The notes below the pieces were generated by a model, which worked only from the letters and a program-made list of their open reading frames with translations, ran no database searches and was not told the origin of the DNA. Source: Ideonella sp. A 288 (GTDB lineage Bacteria > Pseudomonadota > Gammaproteobacteria > Burkholderiales > Burkholderiaceae_C). Taken from it: DNA of 64,000 bases. The DNA is taken from positions 248,001 to 312,000 of the forward strand of contig NZ_MWLO01000137.1 in the NCBI RefSeq assembly GCF_002198735.1, given 5' to 3'. How positions within the stretch are numbered: position 1 is the first letter of the stretch; every line of letters begins with the position of its first letter. Positions 56,669 through 64,000 of this stretch are shown here, one piece after another. The position numbers and the translations under genes are program-made.

Positions 56669-57667
56669 TCACTCCGGCTGGATCTTCGCCGCCCGGATCA
56701 CCGCCGCCCAACGCCTGATCTCGGCGTCCAGCAGCGCCTGCAGCTCTGCCGGTGAGCCCGCCGCCAGCCGCACCCCCATCGCGCCCAGGCGCTGCTGCAC
56801 CGCGGGCGAGGCCACCGCCTCGCGCACCGCGAGATTGAGCTGCTCCAGCACCGCCGCCGGGGTGCCCGCCGGCGCGGCCAGGGCGTTCCACGAGGCGACC
56901 GAATAGCCGCGCACGCCCACCTCCTGCACCGTGGGCACCGCGGGCCAGGCCGGGTGGCGCCGGTCGGACGACACCGCCAGCGCGCGCACCACGCCGGCGC
57001 TCACCTGCGGCAGCATGGGGCCGACGATCTCGAAGGCCAGATCGACCTCGCCGCCGCGCAGCGCGCCCAGCACCGCCGGCGAGCCTTTGTACGGCACCAC
57101 CAGCGCGTCGACCGCGGCGGCCGTCTTGAACCACTCGGCCGCCAGGTGCTGCGTGCTGCCGACCGCGATGGTGCCGATGGTCAGGCGGCCCGGCTGCGCC
57201 TTCGCGAAGGCCAGCGCCTCGCCCAGCGTCGCGAAGCGCGAGGCCGCCGGCACGAACAGGCCGAGGTCGAAGAAGCCCAGCGTCGAGATCGGTGCGAAAT
57301 CCTTCCGCGCGTCGTAGGGCAGTTGCTTGAACAGCGAGGCGCTGAGCGCATGGCTGTTGCTCATCAGCAGCAGCGTGTGGCCGTCGGGCCGGGCCGCGGC
57401 CACCAGTTGCGAGGCGACGATGCTGCCCGCGCTGGGCCGGTTGTCCACCACCACCGCCTGGCCCAGGCGGAGGGCCATCGACTCGGCCACCGCGCGCGCG
57501 GTGAGGTCGGCGATGCCGCCGGGTGCGAACGGCACCACCAGCGTGATCGGCCGCTCGGGGAAGCGAGTCGGCGCGTCGGCGCCCGCTGCGCGGCCCGGGA
57601 CGAGGCCGCACGCCGACAGGTGCAGCAGGGTGCGGCGGCGAAGGTGCAGGCCCGGGCCGGCCTTCAT
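56669..57667 (-). CDS. TctC-family substrate-binding protein
   Basis: A 332-aa Bug/TctC periplasmic binding protein. A leader with RRRTLLHLSACGLVPG is followed by FPERPITLVVPFAPGGIADLTARAVAESM and VVVDNRPSAGSIVASQLVA, the family core, and SGVPEV-like VPTVQEVGVRGYSVASW. A Cys in the leader (HLSAC) could be a lipidation site, but the context is not a clear lipobox. The start is the ATG at 57667; one at 57676 is equally possible. It is last in the minus-strand tcu-type cluster. Ligand probably a di- or tricarboxylate. Confidence 0.88.
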   Translation of the reverse strand: MKAGPGLHLRRRTLLHLSACGLVPGRAAGADAPTRFPERPITLVVPFAPGGIADLTARAVAESMALRLGQAVVVDNRPSAGSIVASQLVAAARPDGHTLLLMSNSHALSASLFKQLPYDARKDFAPISTLGFFDLGLFVPAASRFATLGEALAFAKAQPGRLTIGTIAVGSTQHLAAEWFKTAAAVDALVVPYKGSPAVLGALRGGEVDLAFEIVGPMLPQVSAGVVRALAVSSDRRHPAWPAVPTVQEVGVRGYSVASWNALAAPAGTPAAVLEQLNLAVREAVASPAVQQRLGAMGVRLAAGSPAELQALLDAEIRRWAAVIRAAKIQPE

Positions 57668-57719
57668 CGGCGGCATCGCTCGACCGGCACCGACACCCGC
57701 TGCACGCTGGCCACCACGC

Positions 57720-58523
57720 TCAGCGGAACGTGACCGACAGATCGGACAGCGGCGCGCCGCGCGTCGACGTCCAGCGCTCGCCGGCCTGCACCGGCCAGGC
57801 GTCGGTCCAGGTGCCGGTGGTGACGACATCGCCAGGCTGCAGGTCGGGCGCGCCGGGGCAGGCGCGCAGTTCCTTCAGGAAGTGCGCCAGCGCGTGCAGC
57901 GGGCTGTCGAGCACGTTGGCGCCGACGCCCTCCTCCACCAAGGTGTCGCCTCGGTACAGGCCCACGCGGGCGCCGGCCAGCACCGCATGCAATTGCGCGG
58001 CGTCGCGGGCCACCTGCGACACCGGCACGCGCCGGCCGACCAGCAGCCGCGCATGCAGGCCGCTGTCGGCCATGGTGTCCGCGGCGCTGAAGGTCCAGCC
58101 GGGCCGGTGCGATTGCACCACCTCGAACCCCGGCGCCACCCAGTCGAGCGCGTCGAACAAGTCGTCCAGCGTGGCCTCGGCCCGCGGCGTGGCCTTCAGG
58201 CCGAACACCACCTCGGGCTCCAGGCGCGGCTGGCAGGTGGCGTCCAGCGACAGGGTGCCCTCGCCTTGGTCATTCGCAAATGCCAAGGTGGTGTCCCACA
58301 CGGTGCCCCAGATCGGCGCGAAGACCTGGTACCGCGCCCAGATGGTCCGGTTGGTGAAGCCGATCTTGAAGCCGCGCGGCACCTCGCCCCGCGCCAGGCG
58401 CAGCGTGCGCACAGCCAGAGCCGCCTGGTAGGCGGCGGCCGGGTCGGTGAACGAGGTCGACGGCCCGGCCGGCGCCCAGGGGCGGCCGTTGTCGATGTGG
58501 CTGAGCAAGTCGTGCGGTGTCAT
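57720..58523 (-). CDS. 2-keto-4-pentenoate hydratase / fumarylacetoacetase-family enzyme
   Basis: A 267-aa FAH-superfamily protein. The segment RGFKIGFTNRTIWARYQVFAPIWG is the substrate-binding opening of MhpD-type hydratases; LEPEVVFGL supplies the two metal-binding Glu residues, and PGDVVTTGTWTDAWPVQAGERW the C-terminal loop. Such enzymes hydrate or decarboxylate 2-oxo-dienoic acids. Here it is in a tricarboxylate-type cluster, so the natural substrate is not certain. It lies 28 bp after tcuB and 52 bp before the TctC gene. Confidence 0.85.
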   Translation of the reverse strand: MTPHDLLSHIDNGRPWAPAGPSTSFTDPAAAYQAALAVRTLRLARGEVPRGFKIGFTNRTIWARYQVFAPIWGTVWDTTLAFANDQGEGTLSLDATCQPRLEPEVVFGLKATPRAEATLDDLFDALDWVAPGFEVVQSHRPGWTFSAADTMADSGLHARLLVGRRVPVSQVARDAAQLHAVLAGARVGLYRGDTLVEEGVGANVLDSPLHALAHFLKELRACPGAPDLQPGDVVTTGTWTDAWPVQAGERWTSTRGAPLSDLSVTFR

Positions 58524-58551
58524 CGCGGTCTCCCCGGTGTCTGGTGCGGGC

Positions 58552-59724
58552 TCATTCCGACCCCAGCCGCAGCCGGCTCGGCAGGCGGCGCTCGATGGCC
58601 CATTTGAGCAGCGCCGCGGCGCGGTAGGCGCCGTGCGCGAACTTGCCGTAGGGCATGGTGATGAACAACGCCATCACGCAGCCCAGGTGCAGCGCCAGCA
58701 GCAGCGCCATCGCGCCGGTGTCCCGGCCGGCCAGCAGGGCCAGCCCGGTGGCGCTGGTGCCGAACAGCAGCGCGATCAGGCCCAGGTCCATCGGCCGCTG
58801 CGATGGCTCACCCTGCTGCGGGTCGCGGCGCAGGTTCAGCCAGGCCAGGCCCGCCGGCCCGACCAGCAGGCCCAGGCCGCCGGCAGTGCCCAGCAGCACC
58901 GGCAGGCTGGTCACGGGATACGGCGCCGGCCAGCCCAGCAGGTAGTGGTAGCCGGTGGCCACCACGGTGGCGGCAAAGCAGGCCATGAAGCCGTAGAAGG
59001 TGGCGTGGTGGAAGCGCCTGCGGCGCAGCGTGAAGCGATCGTCCTCGTCGTGGCAGCCCTGGCCGTGGCCACCGTCCAGGTACTTCAGCTGCAAGGCATT
59101 CGACACCGCCTCGCCCAATGCGTCGGCCGATGACGCGCCCGGCGGCGCCAGTCGCCAGAAGCGCGCCACGCCGAGGCCCAGCGCCAGCAGCGCCCAGCCG
59201 AACACCGGCGCAAACAGCCACACCATCAGCCCGTGCGGCAGCACCGCGTAGAAGTTGCCGGCCAGCGGCGCGTGCCACAGGCCGCCGGTGAGCGCCAGCA
59301 CCAGCGCGATGAACAGTGCGAGGCTCGCGGCCAGCGCCAGCGCCACCGTCAGGCCGGCGCGCCGGTACAGCCGCGCGGCGGGCGCCGGCCAGGCGAAGTC
59401 GGCGTAGGTGGTGGCGCGCACCCGCGCCATCGCGCGCGGCACGTTCACCGCAAACTCGTGCGGCGGCGCGTACTGGCAGGCATGCAGGCAGGCGCCGCAC
59501 TGGTGGCACAGGTTGGCCAGGTAGTGCACGTCGGCGGCCGGGAACTCCAGCCGCCGCGCCATCGCCGGGAACACCGCGCAGAAGCCCTCGCAGTATCGGC
59601 AGGCATTGCAGATCTGCAGCACGCGGGCCACCTCGTCCACCGGCGAGCGTTGCGCGGGCGTGGCCGAGGCGATCGGGATCACGCGGCGCAGGGCCGGACG
59701 CGGCGTGGTGTCAGGCGGCGGCAC
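58552..59724 (-). CDS. tcuB: TcuB-like tricarballylate utilisation electron-transfer protein
   Basis: A 390-aa inner-membrane iron-sulfur protein. Two cysteine clusters are visible: [16 protein letters not shown] and [19 protein letters not shown], for two 4Fe-4S centres. Several membrane helices follow ([60 protein letters not shown]). In Salmonella TcuB reoxidises the flavin of TcuA by passing electrons to the quinone pool. Its start overlaps the tcuA stop by 14 bp. Confidence 0.9.
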   Translation of the reverse strand: MPPPDTTPRPALRRVIPIASATPAQRSPVDEVARVLQICNACRYCEGFCAVFPAMARRLEFPAADVHYLANLCHQCGACLHACQYAPPHEFAVNVPRAMARVRATTYADFAWPAPAARLYRRAGLTVALALAASLALFIALVLALTGGLWHAPLAGNFYAVLPHGLMVWLFAPVFGWALLALGLGVARFWRLAPPGASSADALGEAVSNALQLKYLDGGHGQGCHDEDDRFTLRRRRFHHATFYGFMACFAATVVATGYHYLLGWPAPYPVTSLPVLLGTAGGLGLLVGPAGLAWLNLRRDPQQGEPSQRPMDLGLIALLFGTSATGLALLAGRDTGAMALLLALHLGCVMALFITMPYGKFAHGAYRAAALLKWAIERRLPSRLRLGSE

Positions 59725-61129
59725 GCTGGCCCTCCGGAGCGGCGGCCTGCTGCGCCGCCTGGGCCGCCGAGGCCCCGGCGATGCGCCCGAAGGCGGTGCC
59801 GATGGTCATGCCCACGCCGGCGGTGTAGCCCTGGCCCAGCACGTTGCCGGCCATGATCTCGCCGGCGGCGAACAGGTTGCCGCTGGGCCGGCTGCCGAAG
59901 TGCACCGCGGCGCGCCCGTCGACCTTCAGGCCGAGGTAGGTGAAGGTGACGCCGGGCTTGAGCGTGTAGGCATGGAAGGGCGGCGTGTCGATCGGCAGCG
60001 CCCAGTGCGTCTTGGCCGGCGACAGGCCCTCGGTGTGGCAGTCGTCGAGCACCGCATGGTCGAAGTGGCCGACGCGGCAGGCGGCGTTGTACTCGCGCAC
60101 GGTGTGCACGAATGGCTCGACCGGCAGGTCGAGTTGCCGCGCCAGCGCTTCCAGCGTGTCGGCGCGCGCCCCGCGGAACACCGGCGGCATGAAGCGGCCG
60201 ACCGCCTTGGCGTCGATCACCGAATGGCCCACCTGCCCGGGCTGCAGCGCCACCAGCCGGCCCCAGATCGCGTAGCGCTTGGGCCAGAAATCCTCGCCCT
60301 CGTCGTAGAAGCGACGGCCCTCGCGGTTGACCATGATGCCCAGCGACAGGCAGTCGACGCGGGTGACGATGCCGCCGTCGTACAGCGGCGCGCGCGCGTC
60401 GATGGCCACCATGTGCGCCTGCGTGGCATCGCCGATGGGGTCGGCGCCCTGGGCCAGCAGGTCCTTCAGCAGCACGCCCTGGTTGAAGCGCGTGCCGCGG
60501 ATCAGGAAGGCATCGGCCGGCCACTCGCCGCGCTCGTTGCGGCCCCAGGCCTCGCGCAGCCAGTCGCGGTTGGATTCGAAGCCGCCGCTGGCCACCACGG
60601 CGCTGCCCGCGGCGAGGCGCTCGCCGGACGTGGTGACGGCGGCGACGAAACGGTTGCCCTCGAGCTCGATCCGGGCCACCGGCGTGTCGTAGCGCACCTG
60701 CACGCCCAGCGCCTGCGCGCTGCGGTAGTAGGCATTGACCAGCGCCTTGCCGCCGCCCATGAAGAAGGCGTTGGTGCGGCTGAGGTGCAGCGTGCCCGAC
60801 AGCGAGGGCTGGAAGTGCACGCCGTGCCGGCGCATCCACGGCCGCACCTGCGCCGAATCGCGGATCGCCTGCCGCGCCAGCGCCTCGTCGGTCTTGCCCG
60901 CAGTGACCTTCAGCAGGTCCTGCCAGAACTCCTCTTCGGGGTAGGCCTCGGTGAGCACGTCCTCGGGTGCGTCGTGCATCGCGCGCAGGTTGCGGGTGTG
61001 CATCGAGTTGCCACCGCGCCATTCGCGCGGCGCGGCCTCGAGCATCAGCACCGACGCACCGGCCTCGCGGGCGGTGAGCGCGGCACACAGCGCGGCGTTG
61101 CCGCCGCCGATGACGAGCACATCGATCAT
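59711..61129 (-). CDS. tcuA: TcuA-like FAD-dependent tricarballylate dehydrogenase
   Basis: A 472-aa flavoprotein of the fumarate reductase/succinate dehydrogenase superfamily. It opens [27 protein letters not shown], with FAD-binding Gly motif and [28 protein letters not shown] and the C-terminal [25 protein letters not shown] complete the FAD site. In Salmonella TcuA oxidises tricarballylate to cis-aconitate. The start at ATG 61129 is exactly at the Rossmann fold. The order tcuA-tcuB matches the known operon, without tcuC or tcuR here. Confidence 0.9.
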   Translation of the reverse strand: MIDVLVIGGGNAALCAALTAREAGASVLMLEAAPREWRGGNSMHTRNLRAMHDAPEDVLTEAYPEEEFWQDLLKVTAGKTDEALARQAIRDSAQVRPWMRRHGVHFQPSLSGTLHLSRTNAFFMGGGKALVNAYYRSAQALGVQVRYDTPVARIELEGNRFVAAVTTSGERLAAGSAVVASGGFESNRDWLREAWGRNERGEWPADAFLIRGTRFNQGVLLKDLLAQGADPIGDATQAHMVAIDARAPLYDGGIVTRVDCLSLGIMVNREGRRFYDEGEDFWPKRYAIWGRLVALQPGQVGHSVIDAKAVGRFMPPVFRGARADTLEALARQLDLPVEPFVHTVREYNAACRVGHFDHAVLDDCHTEGLSPAKTHWALPIDTPPFHAYTLKPGVTFTYLGLKVDGRAAVHFGSRPSGNLFAAGEIMAGNVLGQGYTAGVGMTIGTAFGRIAGASAAQAAQQAAAPEGQRAAA

Positions 61130-61178
61130 GTCAGCGCTTGAAGTGCACGGCATCCACCGCCCGGGCGCATCGACACGA

Positions 61179-62150
61179 TCAGTCGGGCTTGATGCCGGCG
61201 CGCGAGACGATCTCTTTCCAGATCTTCTGCTGCTGCGCGATGAAGGCCGCGAACTCCTCCGGCGGGCCGCCGCCGCCGACCGCGCTGTCGCTGGCGAAGC
61301 GCTCGGTCACGCTGTTCGACTTGAGCGCCTTGTACGACTCCTCCTGCAGCCGCTTGACGATGTCGCGAGGGGTGCCGGCCGGGGCCAGGATGCCGTACCA
61401 CTGCGAGGTCTCGAAATCCTTGAAGCCCATCTCGGCGACCGTGGGCACGTCGGGCAGTGCTGGCAGGCGCTGCGGCGTGCCCACGGCGATGGCGCGCAGC
61501 TTGCCGCTGCGGATGTGTGGCAGCAGGGCCGGCAGCCCGGCGCTGCTGGCCTGGGTGCGGCCGGCCAGCAGATCGGTCAGCTGCGGGCCGGTGCCGCGGT
61601 ACGGGATGTGGGTGATGAACATGCCGGTGACGAGCTTCAGGTACTCCATCGCCAGGTGGCCGGCGCTGGCGTTGCCGGCCGATCCGTAGTTGAGCTGGCC
61701 CGGGTTCTTGCGCACGTAGGCGACGAACTCCTTGAAGTCCTTCGCCGGCACGTCGGGGTGGATGACGAACAGGTTGGGCACCTTGGCCAGCAGCGTGACG
61801 GGGACGAAGTCCTTGTTCACGTCGTAGGGCTGGTTCGGGAAGATGTACGGGTTCACCGCCAGCGAGCCGACATGGCCCAGGATGATGGTGTGGCCATCGG
61901 GCACGGCCTTGGCCACCTCGGTCATCGCCGGCAGGCCGGCACCGCCGCCCTTGTTGTCGACGAACACCGTCTGGCCCAGCTGCTTGGTCAGCTCATGCGC
62001 GACCGTGCGGGCGACGATCTCGCTGGTGCCGCCGGGCGCGAAGGGCACGACGAAGCGCACCGATTGCCTCGGCCAGGCGGCCTGCGCCGCGGCCCAGCCG
62101 GGCAGCAGGGCGATCGGCGCGCTCATCGCGGTGCGGCGGGTCAGTGTCAT
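61179..62150 (-). CDS. TctC-family substrate-binding protein
   Basis: A 323-aa Bug/TctC protein. Leader MTLTRRTAMSAPIALLPGWAAAQA; mature part RQSVRFVVPFAPGGTSEIVARTVAHEL, GQTVFVDNKGGGAGLPAMTEVAKA and PALPDVPTVAEMGFKDFETSQWYG. It directly precedes tcuA on the transcript and most likely supplies or senses the substrate of the dehydrogenase. It is one of three TctC proteins in this window, none beside tctA/tctB. Confidence 0.9.
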   Translation of the reverse strand: MTLTRRTAMSAPIALLPGWAAAQAAWPRQSVRFVVPFAPGGTSEIVARTVAHELTKQLGQTVFVDNKGGGAGLPAMTEVAKAVPDGHTIILGHVGSLAVNPYIFPNQPYDVNKDFVPVTLLAKVPNLFVIHPDVPAKDFKEFVAYVRKNPGQLNYGSAGNASAGHLAMEYLKLVTGMFITHIPYRGTGPQLTDLLAGRTQASSAGLPALLPHIRSGKLRAIAVGTPQRLPALPDVPTVAEMGFKDFETSQWYGILAPAGTPRDIVKRLQEESYKALKSNSVTERFASDSAVGGGGPPEEFAAFIAQQQKIWKEIVSRAGIKPD

Positions 62151-62223
62151 GGCGCTCGTCTCCAGGTGGTCTTCTGTCGGGCACTGTACGGTGGCCCGGG
62201 CGCCGTGGCACTCCGCGAGAGCC

Positions 62224-63567
62224 CTACATGCGCGCGAGCACGCGGTCGACCATCACGCCGCTCTGTCCCAGGTAGTGGGCCGGGTCGAGCATGCGTTCGA
62301 GCGCGGCCCGGTCGACATGGGCGCGGATCTCGGGGTGCTCGGCCAGCAGGTCGATCAGCGGGCGCCGCTGCGCCAGCGATTCGCGGCACAGGTCGTAGAC
62401 CAGATCGTGCGCGTGCTCGCGGCCGATGTAAGGGCCCAGCCCCATCATCACCGCCTCGCTCATCACCAGGCCGCCGGTCATGTCGATGTTGCGGCGCATG
62501 GCCACCGGGTCCACCTCCAGCCCCTCGAGCACCGCGCGCGACTGCTTCAGCGCGCCGGCCATCAGGCAGAAGGCCTCGGGCAGCACGATCCATTCGATCT
62601 CCCAGGGGCCGGTGCTGCGCTCGTGGTCGGCCACCATCGCGTCCATCAGGGAGGCGGCGTGCTGGCGCACCACCGAGATGGCGGCGTGGATGTAGCAGCT
62701 GGCGATCGGGTTGCGCTTCTGCGGCATCGTGCTGCTGCTGCCGCGGCCATGGTGGTAGGGCTCGAAGACCTCGGCCACCTCGGTCTGCATCATCAGCTTC
62801 ACGTCCATGCTGAGCTTGCCCAGCGTGCCGCCGATCAGCCCCAGCACCGCGCCCACCTCGGCGATGTTGTCGCGGATGGTGTGCCAGGCGATCACCGGCT
62901 GGGCCAGGCCCAGTTCGGCGCACAGGCCCGCCTGCGTCTCCATCGCGCCGCGCTCCAGCGAGGCCAGCGTGCCGGCCGCCCCGGCGAACTCGCCCACCAG
63001 CACCCGTTCGCGAAGTTGCGCCAGGCGCTCGCGGTGGCGCAGCACCGCGCTCAGCAGCCCCGCCATCTTGTAGCCGAAGGTCACGGGAATAGCCTGCTGC
63101 AGGTTGCTGCGGCCGATGACGGGCGTCAGGCGGTGTTCACGCGCCAGCTTGGCCAGCGCGGCGGCGATGGCGGCCAGTTCGTCGTCCACCAGCACCAGCG
63201 CCTCGCGGATCTGCAGCACCGTGGCGGTGTCGGTGATGTCCTGCGTGGTGGCGCCCCAGTGCACGTACTCGCCCAGCTGGTCGCGGCACAGCTGGTTGAG
63301 CTGCGTGACGACGCCCAGGATCGGGTAGCCGATGCGCTCGGTCTGCTGGCGCAGCCGCGCCATGTCGATCTGCTCGAGCTGGCAGTGGCTCACGATCTCG
63401 TCGGCCGCCTCCTGCGGGATCAGCCCCAGCCGCGCCTGCACGATGGCCAGCGCGCGCTCCACGTCGATGTACTTGCGGGTGCGGTTCTCGTCGCTCCACA
63501 CGGCGCGCATCGCGTCGCTGGAGAAGATGCCCTGGAAGATGCTGGAGTCGATGATGCTGGCGGCCAT
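62224..63567 (-). CDS. Fumarase/adenylosuccinate-lyase superfamily lyase
   Basis: A 447-aa class II lyase. Conserved regions: VHWGATTQDITDTATVLQI, IGRSNLQQAIPVTFGYKMAG, and the signature GSSSTMPQKRNP with the catalytic Ser. Sequence style is closest to 3-carboxy-cis,cis-muconate cycloisomerase/adenylosuccinate lyase paralogues found in catabolic clusters rather than the housekeeping PurB. The start is the ATG at 63567. Between a CoA-transferase gene and TctC-tcuAB, it probably adds or removes a C4 or similar acid from a catabolic intermediate; substrate unknown. Confidence 0.85.
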   Translation of the reverse strand: MAASIIDSSIFQGIFSSDAMRAVWSDENRTRKYIDVERALAIVQARLGLIPQEAADEIVSHCQLEQIDMARLRQQTERIGYPILGVVTQLNQLCRDQLGEYVHWGATTQDITDTATVLQIREALVLVDDELAAIAAALAKLAREHRLTPVIGRSNLQQAIPVTFGYKMAGLLSAVLRHRERLAQLRERVLVGEFAGAAGTLASLERGAMETQAGLCAELGLAQPVIAWHTIRDNIAEVGAVLGLIGGTLGKLSMDVKLMMQTEVAEVFEPYHHGRGSSSTMPQKRNPIASCYIHAAISVVRQHAASLMDAMVADHERSTGPWEIEWIVLPEAFCLMAGALKQSRAVLEGLEVDPVAMRRNIDMTGGLVMSEAVMMGLGPYIGREHAHDLVYDLCRESLAQRRPLIDLLAEHPEIRAHVDRAALERMLDPAHYLGQSGVMVDRVLARM

Positions 63568-63629
63568 GGCGTGAGGTCCTTGCGTCGCGGTTCGGTGGGA
63601 TGGTATCGGTGGACAGGCCAGGATCGCGG

Positions 63630-64000
63630 CTAGATCGCGCCGTCGGCGCGCAGCGCCGCCAGGCCGGCGGCGTCGACGCCGAGGGCCCCGAGGATCGCGT
63701 CGGTGTGCTGGCCCAGCGCCGGCACGGGGTCCATGCGCGGGTCGCCGTCGTCCCAGCTGCCGGGCGGCAGCATCGCAGGCAGCGGGCCGGCCGGCGAGCC
63801 GATCTCGCGCCAGCGCTGGCGGGCGGCCAGCTGCGGGTGCGCCCACAGGCCAGCCATGGTGTTGACCTGGGCATTGGCGATCTGCGCCGCCTCGAGCCGC
63901 TCGACCACCTGCGCAGTGGTGAGCGACGAGAAGGCCTCGACGATCAGCGCGCGCAGCGCCGCGCGCTCGGCCACCCGGCGGGCGTTGCCCGCAAAGCGCG
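63630..64000 (-). CDS. CaiB/BaiF-type CoA-transferase, 5' part beyond window
   Basis: The C-terminal 123 residues of a family III CoA-transferase; the frame is open to the window edge. RFAGNARRVAERAALRALIVEAF, TTAQVVERLEAAQIANAQVNTM and the closing LGQHTDAILGALGVDAAGLAALRADGAI are typical of CaiB/BaiF C-termini. The catalytic Asp lies in the missing part. It is the first visible gene of the minus-strand catabolic cluster and suggests that a substrate is processed as CoA thioester. Confidence 0.88.
   Translation of the reverse strand, partial: RFAGNARRVAERAALRALIVEAFSSLTTAQVVERLEAAQIANAQVNTMAGLWAHPQLAARQRWREIGSPAGPLPAMLPPGSWDDGDPRMDPVPALGQHTDAILGALGVDAAGLAALRADGAI

Overview
The window is chromosomal DNA of a high-GC betaproteobacterium. 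Gene order and protein signatures point to the order Burkholderiales, in the Leptothrix/Rubrivivax/Methylibium neighbourhood: ptsN-hprK, divergent fur/bamE, leuS-lptE-holA, lptD-surA-rsmA, metX-metW, several TctC-type binding proteins, and a PEP-CTERM protein. No tRNA, rRNA, CRISPR array, transposase or integrase was recognised.

Layout. 1-8.9 kb is housekeeping: PTS regulation (ptsN, hprK), iron regulation (fur), outer-membrane assembly (bamE, lptE), lysine/peptidoglycan synthesis (dapB), an ExbB/ExbD proton channel, leuS and holA. 9-12 kb on the minus strand is a tightly overlapping thiL-pgpA-pncC-ghrA operon. 12-17.3 kb holds a membrane histidine kinase, its LuxR-type response regulator and, divergently, the malic enzyme maeB, suggesting C4-dicarboxylate control. 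17.3-18.6 kb holds a secreted barnase-type RNase and its barstar-like inhibitor behind a promoter/palindrome region. 18.6-24.4 kb is lptD-surA-rsmA with amgK divergent. 24.4-30.4 kb has an M20 peptidase, a lipase-like hydrolase, a lipoprotein/serine-protease pair, and a LysR/VOC pair. 30.4-32.3 kb is metX-metW behind a SAM-II riboswitch that leads into mutually exclusive antiterminator and terminator hairpins. 32.4-40 kb is accessory metabolism: a PEP-CTERM protein, a GltB-like FMN enzyme, an orphan regulator, a GST, and a FAD oxidoreductase-TctC-PhyH operon.

40-44.5 kb is a less GC-rich stretch. It has a truncated glycerophosphodiesterase remnant, then an ECF sigma factor followed by cupin, SRPBCC-domain and second cupin genes. 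44.7-52.3 kb looks like a nucleoside scavenging region: an Oar-like TonB receptor, an exported 5'-nucleotidase, adenosine deaminase and a BMP-family nucleoside-binding protein. The last 159 bp of the BMP gene are repeated at 56.48-56.64 kb with 9 mismatches. The 4.2 kb between the copies carries a minus-strand set of exported proteins of unknown function (DUF5666 lipoprotein, 88-aa periplasmic protein, 401-aa secreted protein, possible 39-aa ORF). 56.7-64 kb is a minus-strand catabolic cluster: tcuA/tcuB-like dehydrogenase and electron-transfer protein, two TctC binding proteins, a hydratase/FAH-family enzyme, a fumarase/ASL-superfamily lyase and a CoA-transferase cut by the window end.

The points most worth attention are the SAM-II leader with its switchable terminator, the cassette between duplicated bmp 3' ends, the sigma/cupin/SRPBCC/cupin module, and the RNase-barstar pair. 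GC statements are by eye, not computed.
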